Part shown: one piece after another, positions 1 to 7,516 of the stretch
Layout: every line of letters starts with the position of its first letter
How positions within the stretch are numbered: the first letter of the stretch is position 1
Source of the DNA: an uncultured Verrucomicrobiales bacterium
Lineage (GTDB): Bacteria > Verrucomicrobiota > Verrucomicrobiia > Verrucomicrobiales > Akkermansiaceae
Direction of reading: 5' to 3'
Assembly: GCA_937901085.1 (NCBI GenBank)
Contig: CALCHQ010000056.1
Location: forward strand, 1 to 22,022
Length of the DNA stretch: 22,022 nucleotides
Program-made: the position numbers and the translations under genes
The notes under the pieces: model-generated
Told to the model about the DNA's origin: nothing
The model's input: only the letters and a program-made list of their open reading frames with translations
The model's database searches: none

Positions 1-1575
1 CTTGGACTTATTGCGGCAATTCTTATTCCGCTTCTTCTCCCATCAGGCGAAGCGGTGGAAGTTGAGATTACCGTGAAAGGCACCGGCAATCTCGAGCAGC
101 TGCAATGCCCGGCCCCGAACGATGCCGCAGACTGGAAACTGGTGCCGGCCACCCGCAAACCCATCGTCGGCCCCAACGGGGAAACGCAGGGCATGGTGTT
201 CAGCCAGCTGCTCCGCCCCACCGCAGAAGTGGGCGGCATCCCTTCTTTCTCCTTCTCTTACTTTGACCCGAAGCGCATGGAATACCGCCAGGCCGCCACA
301 GCTCCCATTCCGCTGGAATGGCGTGAAACCGAGGCAAGCGGCAGCGGCATGCAGCATACTGCCGCCGCCGAACCGCCTCCTGCCGGTACAGTGCCGGTAG
401 CCGAAATGACCGACATATACGGATACATGCCCCGCGCCATGTATGGCGCCAGTCTGGATATTCCGCGCTGGTGCTGGTATCTGCTTTATCTGCCTGCCGT
501 ACTCACCCTGCTGGGGCTGGCGGTGGGAACCATGCGCCGCAGGCTGGCAGCAGGTGCCGCCGGGCGGGCCCGCGAACGCGAACTTTCCCAGCTGGCCTCG
601 CAGCAGGATGGCCTGGCCTTCCTGAAAGGTGCGGGTGCCTACATCGAAACCCATGTGGAATCTGCCGACATGACCCCCGAACTCCAGCGCATTCTCGACA
701 AGCGCGACGAGGAAGCCTTCCGTCCCGATGCCCGGCTGACCCTGTCGCAGCAGGAACGCAACAGCATCATGAGGGTCATCCGCAGTATGGCCACCAAAGC
801 CATGCTGCTGCTCCTGTGCCTGGCTCCGCTGAGCATGGCTGGTGAAGCCCCGCAGAACATGACCGCCCGCGAGGATTACCAGGGCGGGCAGTACAGCAAA
901 GCTCTGGCCCAGCTGGAAAAAGCCGGGCAGTATCCCGAAGCCCTGCGCCAGTACAACATGGGCAACTGCTACTACCGCCTCGGCAAACCGGGGCAGGCAG
1001 CGCTCTGCTACGCCCGCGCACTGCACGAAGACCCTGGGCTGAAAGAAGCCTTTGCCAACCTGCAGTTCATCCAGCGCAAGGAGGGCGCGCTCCTGCCGAC
1101 AGGCTCGGTGACGGATGACCTCTTTACGCTGCTGACCCCCGCCCAGCTCTGGATTCTTACCATTTGCAGCACAGCCACGCTGGCGTTCTGCATTGCGCTG
1201 CTCATTGTCCGCCGGCGTGAGCCGAAGCCCTGGCTGCAGACCGCCACCGCCCTCGCCCTGCTCGTCAGCCTGCTCTGCGCGGCCGACTGGGGGTATTACA
1301 CCACCCGGCAGACGCCCGACCTGTCGTCTCTGCCGCCGTCAGACATCGCCTATGTCGTGAACGGCACCGAGTTAAAGACCACGGCCGAAGCCAGGGGCGC
1401 AGGCATCATGAAACTTCCTCCCTCCACCCCGCTGCATCTGCTCGCTACCCGCGGCAGCTGGAGCTATGTGGAAAGCTTCACCGGGGTTCGAGGCTGGATT
1501 AACGCCGCCGATGCCTCCCCCCTCATGCCCGATGCCGGCGCGCCGCTGCAGCCGGTCATCATCCGCTTCAACTGA
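1..1575 (+). CDS. batD/batE: BatD-BatE fusion protein (5' partial), aerotolerance / Bat complex
   Basis: The reading frame is open from the left edge, so the true start lies upstream; 524 residues are visible. The N-terminal part carries the BatD-type core (GTGNLEQL at about residues 27-34) and a membrane segment at about 157-175 followed by a basic stretch. A second hydrophobic segment at about 264-280 begins at an in-frame ATG (787) and looks like the signal peptide of a separate BatE. After it come TPR-like repeats at about 295-355, two more membrane segments at about 381-402 and 413-429, and an SH3-like end (about 448-505). That order is the usual BatE architecture. Bat proteins are membrane and periplasmic partners of the BatA/BatB VWA proteins and are linked to oxygen tolerance. 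No stop codon separates the halves, so this is a fusion at DNA level. Internal initiation at 787 could still yield BatE alone. The response regulator begins 20 nt downstream. Confidence 0.8.
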   Translation, partial: LGLIAAILIPLLLPSGEAVEVEITVKGTGNLEQLQCPAPNDAADWKLVPATRKPIVGPNGETQGMVFSQLLRPTAEVGGIPSFSFSYFDPKRMEYRQAATAPIPLEWRETEASGSGMQHTAAAEPPPAGTVPVAEMTDIYGYMPRAMYGASLDIPRWCWYLLYLPAVLTLLGLAVGTMRRRLAAGAAGRARERELSQLASQQDGLAFLKGAGAYIETHVESADMTPELQRILDKRDEEAFRPDARLTLSQQERNSIMRVIRSMATKAMLLLLCLAPLSMAGEAPQNMTAREDYQGGQYSKALAQLEKAGQYPEALRQYNMGNCYYRLGKPGQAALCYARALHEDPGLKEAFANLQFIQRKEGALLPTGSVTDDLFTLLTPAQLWILTICSTATLAFCIALLIVRRREPKPWLQTATALALLVSLLCAADWGYYTTRQTPDLSSLPPSDIAYVVNGTELKTTAEARGAGIMKLPPSTPLHLLATRGSWSYVESFTGVRGWINAADASPLMPDAGAPLQPVIIRFN

Positions 1576-1594
1576 CAAGCCAGCCGCGTTCCCG

Positions 1595-2290
1595 ATGAGC
1601 CCGAAATGCATACTGGTCGCAGAAGATGATGATGCCATCCGCCGCGTGGTGGCCGATTCCCTCACCGGCGCCGGATACGAAGTCCGCACCGCGCCGAACG
1701 GGCGGGCGGCACTCGAATTATTACTTTCCTCTCCTGTTGACCTGGCGCTGCTCGATGTGAACATGCCCGAAATCAACGGCTTCAAGCTGCTCCGCATGAT
1801 GCAGAAAGAATGTCCGGGCATACCGAGCATCATCCTCACCGCCTGCGGCGACGAGCAGGACCGAGTCAAAGGATTGCAACTGGGGGCAGATGATTATGTG
1901 GTCAAGCCGTTCAGCATTGCCGAACTGCTGGCCCGCGTGGCCGCCGTGCTGCGCCGCTCGCCGGGTCGCCAGCTGGCGGTGGCTCAGGTGCTGCCTTTCC
2001 CCGGCGGCAGGCTCGATGGAGAAAACCGCAGCGCCTGTTTGGACAATGGCACACCTCTGCCGCTCACCGAAAAGGAATTCGAACTTTTCCGCTATTTCCT
2101 GACCCACCCGGGGCGCGTGATTTCGCAGGAAGAACTCCTGCTGCGCGTCTGGGGCAACAGCAGCAAGGCGGCGCAGACCCGGACGGTGGCCGTCACCCTC
2201 ACGCGTCTGCGCGAAAAAATCGGCACGCTGCCTGCCAGCCACATTGAAACCATCCGCGGACGCGGATACCGATGGAACGAACATGAATAA
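1595..2290 (+). CDS. OmpR/PhoB-family response regulator
   Basis: A 231-residue two-component response regulator. The receiver domain (about 1-118) has the acidic cluster at 10-13, the phospho-acceptor D54 in LLDVNMPE, T82 and K104 in VVKPF. A winged-helix DNA-binding domain follows at about 135-230, with the typical ending IRGRGYRW. I start it at ATG 1595 because this places the receiver motif at the expected distance. The longer open frame to 1466 overlaps the end of the bat gene and adds a low-complexity Pro/Ser-rich extension. The gene starts 20 nt after the bat stop and overlaps the kinase start by 8 nt, so bat, regulator and kinase probably form one transcript. It presumably controls envelope or stress genes; its targets cannot be read from here. 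Confidence 0.93.
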   Translation: MSPKCILVAEDDDAIRRVVADSLTGAGYEVRTAPNGRAALELLLSSPVDLALLDVNMPEINGFKLLRMMQKECPGIPSIILTACGDEQDRVKGLQLGADDYVVKPFSIAELLARVAAVLRRSPGRQLAVAQVLPFPGGRLDGENRSACLDNGTPLPLTEKEFELFRYFLTHPGRVISQEELLLRVWGNSSKAAQTRTVAVTLTRLREKIGTLPASHIETIRGRGYRWNEHE

Positions 2291-3854
2291 GAAATTCACT
2301 CTCATCATCAGCATCTTCAGCCTGCTCACCCTGGGTGCGGCAGCATGGCTTGTCTACGAAGCCGCCACGCTCGATGCCCGACTGCTGCAGATTGACAAGG
2401 AAACGCAGCAGAAGCGCCTGGTGGCTCTCTCCATTCCCCGCATCCAGGCTGAAATGAAGAAACTGCTGGAGCAGGAACGCGACAAACTGGGTTACGCCCC
2501 TCCCGTCAACCAACTTTCCTATACCCCGCCCACCAACAACATGCCTGACTATGTGCGCGGCTATTTCCTGCTGACACCGGCCGGGCTGCAAGTGCCGGAA
2601 GGGCAGGAGGAGCTGCAGGCGCATATCGAGGGGAATCCCGCCATCATCGACACCATCCGCCGCAAGGCCTTCAATCCAGCCGCCCCGGTCTACGATCCCT
2701 CCCGCCCGATTCACCAGACAATTGACCCGGCTACGCAGATGCCTGTTTTCGGCGTGTACGAAGCCGAGAACCAGGATTTCAGCAAGCCCCTGGCCATGAA
2801 AGGCGCGCCCGGCCCCTTCTATTCCTGGTACTACATGGACGACATGGTGTACATGCGGAACATCAGCACCACCCATGGCTCTGCCGCCGAAGGAATCTTG
2901 CTGGATGCCGGAAAGCTGGCCGAACGCCTCATGCCCTTTGTCGAACCGGCGCTGAAAGGAGCCTGCATCACGCTGTGCCGGAAAAAGGAACCGGCCAATC
3001 TTTCTCCGCTGCCCATGGTTCTGCGTCCCGGTGATGAGGTGGATGTACCCGATACGGCCGCCCGGCGCAAAGCCATGCGCGGCACGCTGGCCTCGGCCAT
3101 CCTGGTCACGGTGCTGGCGGTGGGAATTCTCTTCGGTCTGCTGACTTTTTATGCACGCATGGAACGCCGCCGCTCCGACTTTGTTTCGGCCGTCACGCAC
3201 GAACTCCGTACCCCGCTCACCAGCTTCTCGCTTATGACCGAGATGCTCAAGAACAAGCTTGTACCGGCAGATAAGCTGGATGAATACCACGAAACGCTCT
3301 ACCAGGAAAGCCAGCGGCTGGGGCATCTGGTGGAAAATGTGCTGGCCTTTGCCCGCCTGACCCGCGGCAGGCTTCGCGGGCGTGCAGATAAGGCCCCCTG
3401 CCCCCAGTTGATTGACCGCGCTCTCGCCAAAGTGGAACCCCGCCTGCGGGAAGCAGGATTCAAGGTGCAGGTAAAGCACGACAACCGCACCGAACTGCTC
3501 AACCTCCAGACCGACCTCATCTCACTGGAGCAGATTTTCACCAACCTGGCCGACAACGCCATCAAGTACGCCGCCACCGCAGCGCATCCCGCCATCGTCA
3601 TCAGCACCATGCGCGGGCATGATTCGCTGAACATCCGCTTTGCCGACAACGGCCCCGGCATTCCGCCGCGATGGCAGCGCGGCATCTTCCGCCCCTTCTC
3701 CCGCTCGGCCAAGGATGTGGAGGGACGCAAGCCCGGTGTCGGGCTGGGGCTGGCCCTCTCGCGCGATGTGGCCCGCAGCATCGGCGGCGAACTGAAGCTC
3801 GAAAAGAGTGATGACAAAGGAACGGTGTTCACGCTCACCCTCCCGCTCGGTTGA
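2283..3854 (+). CDS. Membrane sensor histidine kinase
   Basis: A 523-residue sensor kinase, partner of the upstream regulator. It has membrane segment 1 at about 5-25, a large extracytoplasmic region of about 240 residues with no domain I recognise, and membrane segment 2 at about 268-290. The HisKA domain carries the phospho-accepting H306 in VTHELRTP. The HATPase domain carries an N-box (NLADN, 421-425), a G1 box (DNGPG, 455-459) and a G2 box (GVGLGL, 485-490). All catalytic boxes look intact. I chose ATG 2283, which overlaps the regulator stop and directly precedes the hydrophobic segment. A TTG start at 2244 would add 13 polar residues. The gene ends before a strong hairpin. Its position after a BatD-BatE gene suggests that it senses an envelope or redox signal, which is inference. 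Confidence 0.93.
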   Translation: MNKKFTLIISIFSLLTLGAAAWLVYEAATLDARLLQIDKETQQKRLVALSIPRIQAEMKKLLEQERDKLGYAPPVNQLSYTPPTNNMPDYVRGYFLLTPAGLQVPEGQEELQAHIEGNPAIIDTIRRKAFNPAAPVYDPSRPIHQTIDPATQMPVFGVYEAENQDFSKPLAMKGAPGPFYSWYYMDDMVYMRNISTTHGSAAEGILLDAGKLAERLMPFVEPALKGACITLCRKKEPANLSPLPMVLRPGDEVDVPDTAARRKAMRGTLASAILVTVLAVGILFGLLTFYARMERRRSDFVSAVTHELRTPLTSFSLMTEMLKNKLVPADKLDEYHETLYQESQRLGHLVENVLAFARLTRGRLRGRADKAPCPQLIDRALAKVEPRLREAGFKVQVKHDNRTELLNLQTDLISLEQIFTNLADNAIKYAATAAHPAIVISTMRGHDSLNIRFADNGPGIPPRWQRGIFRPFSRSAKDVEGRKPGVGLGLALSRDVARSIGGELKLEKSDDKGTVFTLTLPLG

Positions 3855-3877
3855 GTCCGTCTCTTGTTTCTGTGCAT

Positions 3878-3907
3878 AAAAAAAGCCCCGCAGAAGCGGG
3901 GCTTTGA
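3878..3907. terminator. Bidirectional Rho-independent terminator
   Basis: A perfect 7-bp stem, GCCCCGC (3885-3891) with GCGGGGC (3896-3902), and a 4-nt AGAA loop. It is flanked by A7 on the left and TTTGATTTTT on the right. It can stop the bat/regulator/kinase transcript (+) and the convergent menC transcript (-). Confidence 0.9.
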
Positions 3908-3927
3908 TTTTTCTGTAAAGGGGGAAA

Positions 3928-4872
3928 TCAGAGCTTCTTCCAGGGGAGCGCCGCCAGGAGCTTGTCGAAGCCCAGGCCGGTACCGGCAGGAATCGGGAAA
4001 TCCGGCGTGATGTTCATGCCCAGTTCTTCGGAGAAAGCGTTGGGGCGGTACACATGGTGCGTGACCAGGCCACACAGCGGCACATCCTCAGCCGGCTTGC
4101 CGGTATAGAAGACAGCCGCATTGTAAGCGGCCCAGCACTGGCCCAGGGGGTGGTCCATATAAGTGGTGAACACAGGCAGGCCCTTGTTGCTCTGGTGGCG
4201 GGCGGGCTTCACAATACGCATCATGGGCGTGCTGGTCTGCGCGGGGATGACGCCTTCGTTCTGCACCGGCATATCGTAGGCCAGCGGCATTCCGGCATCC
4301 TGGAGCTTCTGCCAGGCGGCCACATCGTAATAGCAGGGGTCTTCCACAAAGTCAATGCGCTGTCGCATGGCCTCCGGCAGCATATCCCAGAACTGCAAAG
4401 CCTCCTCAGGCGTAAGCGTGCAGTTGAAATCCACACGCCACTTCCAGTCCGGCACCATGGCAGCCAGATTCACCAGGCGCTCCACCGAAGCGGCCAGCTT
4501 GGGAATCACCTTGATTTTACCCACGCGGAAACCACGCTGGTGCAAGTTGTAGACCTGAGACGGCGTGGCGCTCACAGTAAGCGTGGCATAGCTGCGGGGA
4601 ACAACCAGACCGTCAAACAGGCTCACACCCTTAGCACGGGCCTCGCCGTCCAGCTCAATGCACTTCATAGCGCGGGCACCCAGACGCATCGGCGTACCCT
4701 CGCGCAAGGCATCCAGTTCATACTCCAGGGGGGAATCCCCCAGCTCCGGCCATGCCTGCAGGCAAGCGTAGCCACCATTGTCACCACGCAGCAGGACACC
4801 TTCACGGGGCTGTGCTGCAGCACGGGCGCTCAACGCACCCACAGGATAAAGAGTATACGGCGTATAGTGCAT
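3928..4872 (-). CDS. menC: o-Succinylbenzoate synthase-like enolase-superfamily enzyme
   Basis: A 314-residue enolase-superfamily protein of the MenC type, which dehydrates SHCHC to o-succinylbenzoate in menaquinone synthesis. The barrel carries the expected catalytic set: KxK at K119/K121 (GKIKV), metal ligands D148 (RVDFN), E177 (FVEDP) and D200 (LAYDM), and the opposite-face K222 (RIVKPAR). Length is normal for MenC. N-acylamino-acid racemase and dipeptide epimerase relatives share the fold, but the RIVKPAR and FVEDP contexts fit MenC best. The gene stands alone and converges on the kinase gene across a shared terminator. The only plausible start is ATG 4872. It lies 6 nt after a predicted -10 box, so the run of G before it may be transcript-start sequence rather than a ribosome-binding site. 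Confidence 0.82.
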   Translation of the reverse strand: MHYTPYTLYPVGALSARAAAQPREGVLLRGDNGGYACLQAWPELGDSPLEYELDALREGTPMRLGARAMKCIELDGEARAKGVSLFDGLVVPRSYATLTVSATPSQVYNLHQRGFRVGKIKVIPKLAASVERLVNLAAMVPDWKWRVDFNCTLTPEEALQFWDMLPEAMRQRIDFVEDPCYYDVAAWQKLQDAGMPLAYDMPVQNEGVIPAQTSTPMMRIVKPARHQSNKGLPVFTTYMDHPLGQCWAAYNAAVFYTGKPAEDVPLCGLVTHHVYRPNAFSEELGMNITPDFPIPAGTGLGFDKLLAALPWKKL

Positions 4873-4878
4873 GCCCCC

Positions 4879-4907
4879 TATTTAACCACTTCGGCAGCAT
4901 TTGTCAC
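4879..4907 (-). promoter_or_regulatory. Predicted leaderless promoter of menC
   Basis: On the minus strand, -35 GTGACA (4907-4902), a 17-nt spacer and -10 TAAATA (4884-4879). Only 6 nt separate the -10 from the ATG at 4872, so the predicted transcript starts at or next to the start codon. Confidence 0.6.
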
Positions 4908-4982
4908 GCCCATTCTGTGTGTGCAGCCATTATTTTATGCTCCTGCACCCCGTGAACTTGCGGCATGAACAGCGTTTGAAGC

Positions 4983-5011
4983 TTGCTTTTCCCCTGGGCC
5001 GCAGGTAGAAT
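4983..5011 (+). promoter_or_regulatory. Predicted near-leaderless promoter of the small membrane protein/pdxA pair
   Basis: TTGCTT (4983-4988), a 17-nt spacer and TAGAAT (5006-5011). The ATG at 5020 begins 8 nt after the -10, which leaves at most a 1-3 nt leader. Confidence 0.65.
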
Positions 5012-5019
5012 AAGCGCGT

Positions 5020-5295
5020 ATGAAGACATGTCTGGGCAGTCTGCTGTTGATTCCTGTGATTCTGGCTCTGGTGGTATCAGTCATCTACCACACCTCCGTG
5101 AATTCAGAACTGCAATTCGAGCAGCGCGACACCAACGCCCAGTACATCAACACCTCGCGCTCATACCGCCCGCAAATCAAGGAAGCAGAAAAGAATGCCT
5201 CCCCTGCTCCCGAAGCACCCCGGAAAGACAATGCCCCCACACCGGCCGGGGCCGTACCCGGCTTTGACGACGACGAGGTGGCAGAGGAAGTCTGA
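5020..5295 (+). CDS. Small single-pass membrane protein of unknown function
   Basis: A 91-residue protein I do not recognise. Residues 1-4 are a short N-terminus with one Lys. Residues 5-23 form one hydrophobic segment, which could be an uncleaved signal anchor. The rest is hydrophilic, Pro/Ala-rich in the middle (about 62-77), and ends in an acidic tail (DDDEVAEEV). A promoter box ends 8 nt before the ATG, which supports this start. The stop lies only 6 nt before pdxA, so the two genes are co-transcribed. This small gene is therefore the promoter-proximal member of the unit. Nothing in it suggests a role in pyridoxal synthesis. The tail probably faces the periplasm or cytoplasm depending on the anchor's orientation. 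Confidence 0.7.
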   Translation: MKTCLGSLLLIPVILALVVSVIYHTSVNSELQFEQRDTNAQYINTSRSYRPQIKEAEKNASPAPEAPRKDNAPTPAGAVPGFDDDEVAEEV

Positions 5296-5301
5296 AAAAG
5301 C

Positions 5302-6183
5302 ATGAGCCAATCCCTCCAGAGCCCCGTCATCGGCTACACACTCGGAGACCAGGCCGGCATCGGCCCGGAAATCATGCACGCTGCCCTGCAGGCGCTGGCG
5401 GGTGAAGATGCGGAATTCCGCCCCATGGGAGCCGCCATTGCCGCCACTCCCGGCCAGCCCACACGCGAAACCGCCCTGGCAGCGCTGGAACAACTGGAAA
5501 ACGCAGCAGCCGCCCTACGCTCCGGCAGCATCGATGCCGTTGTCACCGCCCCGGTCTGTAAGGAAAACCTGCACAGCGTCGGCTTCCATTTCCCCGGACA
5601 GACCGAATTCTTTGCCGACCGCCTGGGCGTGCAGAACTACGCCATGTGCCTCACCGGGCAGCGGCTCACCGTTGCCCTGGGCACCATCCACACCGCCCTG
5701 GCCGATGTCCCCCGCCTGCTGAGCATCGACAGCCTGGTACGCACCGGCACGCTGCTGGCAGAATTTGTGCGCCGCAGCGGCAAACTATGCCCCCGCATCG
5801 CCCTGGCAGGTCTGAACCCCCACAATGGCGAGAACGGAGCGTTCGGCGACGAGGAGCAACGCCTCATTGTCCCCGCTGCCGAAGCCCTGCAACGCAGTCT
5901 GCCCTGGGCGCAGTTCACTGGCCCCTGCGTGCCCGACTGCGTCTACCGGGATGCCGCCCTGGGGCAGTACGATGCCATCCTGGCCCCCTACCACGACCAG
6001 GCACTCATTCCCCTCAAACTCATCGACTTTGACAACGCCGTCAACGTCACCCTCGGCCTGCCCCGCTACCGCACCAGCCCCGACCACGGCACCGCTTTCA
6101 ACATCGCCGGCAAAGGCATCGCCAATCCCTCCAGCACCATCCGCGCCTTCCAGGTGGCCCTTGCCTGCGCGCGCACACATTGA
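5302..6183 (+). CDS. pdxA: 4-Hydroxythreonine-4-phosphate dehydrogenase (short form)
   Basis: A 293-residue PdxA, the NAD-dependent dehydrogenase of the DXP-dependent pyridoxal-phosphate pathway. It has the N-terminal GDQAGIGPEI (15-24), the three metal-binding histidines H130 (HTALADVP), H231 (YHDQALIP) and H262 (SPDHGTAFN), and the conserved GLNPHNGENGAFG (170-182). The family is usually about 325-340 residues. The shortfall lies between residues 30 and 50, where other PdxA proteins carry about 30-35 more residues of the first domain; here ALQALAGEDAEFRP runs almost directly into ATPGQPT. All catalytic motifs lie outside that gap, so the enzyme may still work. A weak purine-rich stretch precedes the ATG. 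The gene follows the small membrane-protein gene after 6 nt. Confidence 0.92.
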   Translation: MSQSLQSPVIGYTLGDQAGIGPEIMHAALQALAGEDAEFRPMGAAIAATPGQPTRETALAALEQLENAAAALRSGSIDAVVTAPVCKENLHSVGFHFPGQTEFFADRLGVQNYAMCLTGQRLTVALGTIHTALADVPRLLSIDSLVRTGTLLAEFVRRSGKLCPRIALAGLNPHNGENGAFGDEEQRLIVPAAEALQRSLPWAQFTGPCVPDCVYRDAALGQYDAILAPYHDQALIPLKLIDFDNAVNVTLGLPRYRTSPDHGTAFNIAGKGIANPSSTIRAFQVALACARTH

Positions 6184-6201
6184 TGCAAAGCAAAATTATC
6201 A

Positions 6202-6230
6202 GGAAAAACTAAGTTTTCTCCTCTTTTTTT
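6202..6230 (+). terminator. Probable terminator after pdxA
   Basis: A weak AT-rich hairpin, GGA-AAAAC pairing with GTTTT-TCC around one bulged C and a 3-nt loop (6202-6221), followed directly by a T-rich run to 6230. The position, 18 nt after the pdxA stop, supports it, but the stem is weak. Confidence 0.5.
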
Positions 6231-6457
6231 CATGCGTGTCATCAGCCCCCGGACAGAAGCTGACACAGCGCGTCGGAGCAAAACTAAACTTTTCTTAACA
6301 AAATTCCCCGGAACAGGCATAGAAACAGTTAAAACAGCCTCACAATGGCCTCGCGCATGCACGCGCGATACCACTTTTGCGTCATCTTTTTATCAAAATC
6401 GGCATACGAACATTAAAAAATCTTGACCCGCCCTCCCGGCGCGAACAGATAAAACGC
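6231..6457. other. Non-coding stretch between pdxA and the 3D-domain gene
   Basis: Together with its flanks this makes a gap of about 370 nt without a convincing gene. It is less GC-rich than its neighbours. The only structure I see is a perfect 6-bp inverted repeat, TCGCGC (6351-6356) and GCGCGA (6363-6368), which could be an operator or chance. A 64-codon open frame at 6232-6426 has no ribosome-binding site or recognisable protein character. Confidence 0.5.
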
Positions 6458-6487
6458 TTGCCAAAACACCCCTGTCTGTGATAGGAT
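6458..6487 (+). promoter_or_regulatory. Predicted promoter of the 3D-domain gene
   Basis: TTGCCA (6458-6463), an 18-nt spacer and TAGGAT (6482-6487). Unlike most promoters here it leaves a real 5' leader of roughly 64 nt before the ATG at 6558. A second pair, TTGACC (6423-6428) and CAGATA (6446-6451), lies just upstream and is an alternative. Confidence 0.5.
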
Positions 6488-6557
6488 TCCCCCACGTCGC
6501 ACCCTGCCGGTTCGACGAACACACAGAGTCACTTATCATTTCACCTTGAATTTTTCC

Positions 6558-7193
6558 ATGAGCAACATCTTCAAAAAGGCACTCACGCTGGCTGCGCTGA
6601 CTTTGGCAGCCATCACCGGGCTGCCCGAGGCCCAGGCGGCATACAACCCCGGCATCACCAGCCGAGGCTTCGTCCCGCCGGCAGCCCCGCGCCGCTCCGC
6701 AATGCCGGACCGCCGCCTCCCCAACCTGGGGCGCGACAAGCACGGATTCCCGTTCTACCATCCCCGCCAGCTCAACCGGGTCGTACGTACCACCGCCTAC
6801 ACACACTCGGAGAGCGACCACATCGGCTACGGTCCCAAGAATGCCATCGGCACCTACCTGAAGTATGGTGAGCGCGTGCGCAGCGCAGCTGCCGACTGGT
6901 CCGTGTACCCGCTGGGCACCAAATTCAAAATCAAGGGCGAGCCTTACACCTATGTGGTAGACGACTACGGCAGCGCCTTGGTAGGCACCGCCACCATTGA
7001 TATCTACCAGCCCAGCAAGGCCCTCATGCGCCAGTGGGGTCGCCGCGTGGTGGAAATCGAAGTCATTGAATGGGGTTCCTCCCGCCTGAGTATGGAAAAG
7101 CTTGCTGCCCGCCGCGGTTACTCCCATTGCCGCCAGATGTATGCCGCCCTGCAGGAGCAGAGCCGCAACCGCAACACCGCCAAGCGCCGCTGA
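6558..7193 (+). CDS. Secreted 3D (Asp-Asp-Asp) domain protein
   Basis: A 211-residue exported protein. Residues 1-27 form a signal peptide with a basic start, an Ala/Leu core and a cleavage site after EAQA. A Pro/Arg-rich linker follows. The C-terminal part (about 75-175) matches the 3D domain found at the end of MltA lytic transglycosylases and in related wall-active proteins. Conserved acidic residues are D113 (AADWSVYPLGT), D135/D136 (VVDDYGSA) and D148 (TIDIY). The catalytic beta-barrel of MltA is absent, so this is a stand-alone 3D protein. A peptidoglycan-binding or remodelling role is inferred. ATG 6558 is preferred over an in-frame TTG at 6546 because the signal peptide begins there. 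No clear ribosome-binding site is visible. A strong terminator follows. Confidence 0.8.
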   Translation: MSNIFKKALTLAALTLAAITGLPEAQAAYNPGITSRGFVPPAAPRRSAMPDRRLPNLGRDKHGFPFYHPRQLNRVVRTTAYTHSESDHIGYGPKNAIGTYLKYGERVRSAAADWSVYPLGTKFKIKGEPYTYVVDDYGSALVGTATIDIYQPSKALMRQWGRRVVEIEVIEWGSSRLSMEKLAARRGYSHCRQMYAALQEQSRNRNTAKRR

Positions 7194-7220
7194 TTCCGCA
7201 GCCCATCACGCCTCTTCTCA

Positions 7221-7256
7221 AAACCGGGCCTGCCTCATCCGCAGGCCCGGTTTTTT
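7221..7256 (+). terminator. Rho-independent terminator after the 3D-domain gene
   Basis: A perfect 13-bp stem, AAACCGGGCCTGC (7221-7233) with GCAGGCCCGGTTT (7241-7253), a 7-nt loop and a T6 run (7251-7256). Confidence 0.95.
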
Positions 7257-7328
7257 GTAGCTACCCCGTGAGCGCCCTGCCGGGGTCGTCGCCCGCTTTC
7301 AAATCTTGTATTCCCCCTCCAGGGATAA

Positions 7329-7371
7329 AGCACAAAAAAAAGCGCACCGAAATGGTGCGCTTTTTTTGTGC

Positions 7372-7372
<1 letters not shown>
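7329..7372. terminator. tRNA terminator hairpin, bidirectional in form
   Basis: A long inverted repeat. A GC-rich core, GCGCACC (7342-7348) with GGTGCGC (7354-7360) and a 5-nt loop, is extended by A8/T7 tracts and an outer AGCAC/GTGCT. On the minus strand it lies directly after the tRNA, with the T8 run following the core stem. Its outer arm touches the last base of the mature tRNA (7372). Confidence 0.88.
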
Positions 7373-7444
<72 letters not shown>

Positions 7445-7450
7445 ACACGG

Positions 7451-7479
7451 AGTGTACAGAAGCGGTGCGCGGCTGGCAA
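7451..7479 (-). promoter_or_regulatory. Predicted promoter of the tRNA gene
   Basis: On the minus strand, TTGCCA (7479-7474), a 17-nt spacer and TACACT (7456-7451). Six nt separate the -10 from G1 of the mature tRNA, so the primary transcript would carry almost no 5' leader. Confidence 0.65.
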
Positions 7480-7516
7480 GCGAAAAATAAGGCTTGCTTT
7501 GTCATGTTTGACTGTT

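Noticed and set aside
2199..3479. Long minus-strand open frame opposite the histidine kinase
   Set aside because: Antisense shadow of a gene with intact HisKA/HATPase boxes.
4054..4968. Plus-strand open frame opposite menC
   Set aside because: The enolase-superfamily residues on the minus strand are conserved in order; the plus frame is low in recognisable features.
6232..6426. 64-codon plus-strand open frame after pdxA
   Set aside because: No ribosome-binding site, starts within the pdxA terminator region, and has no protein-like pattern.
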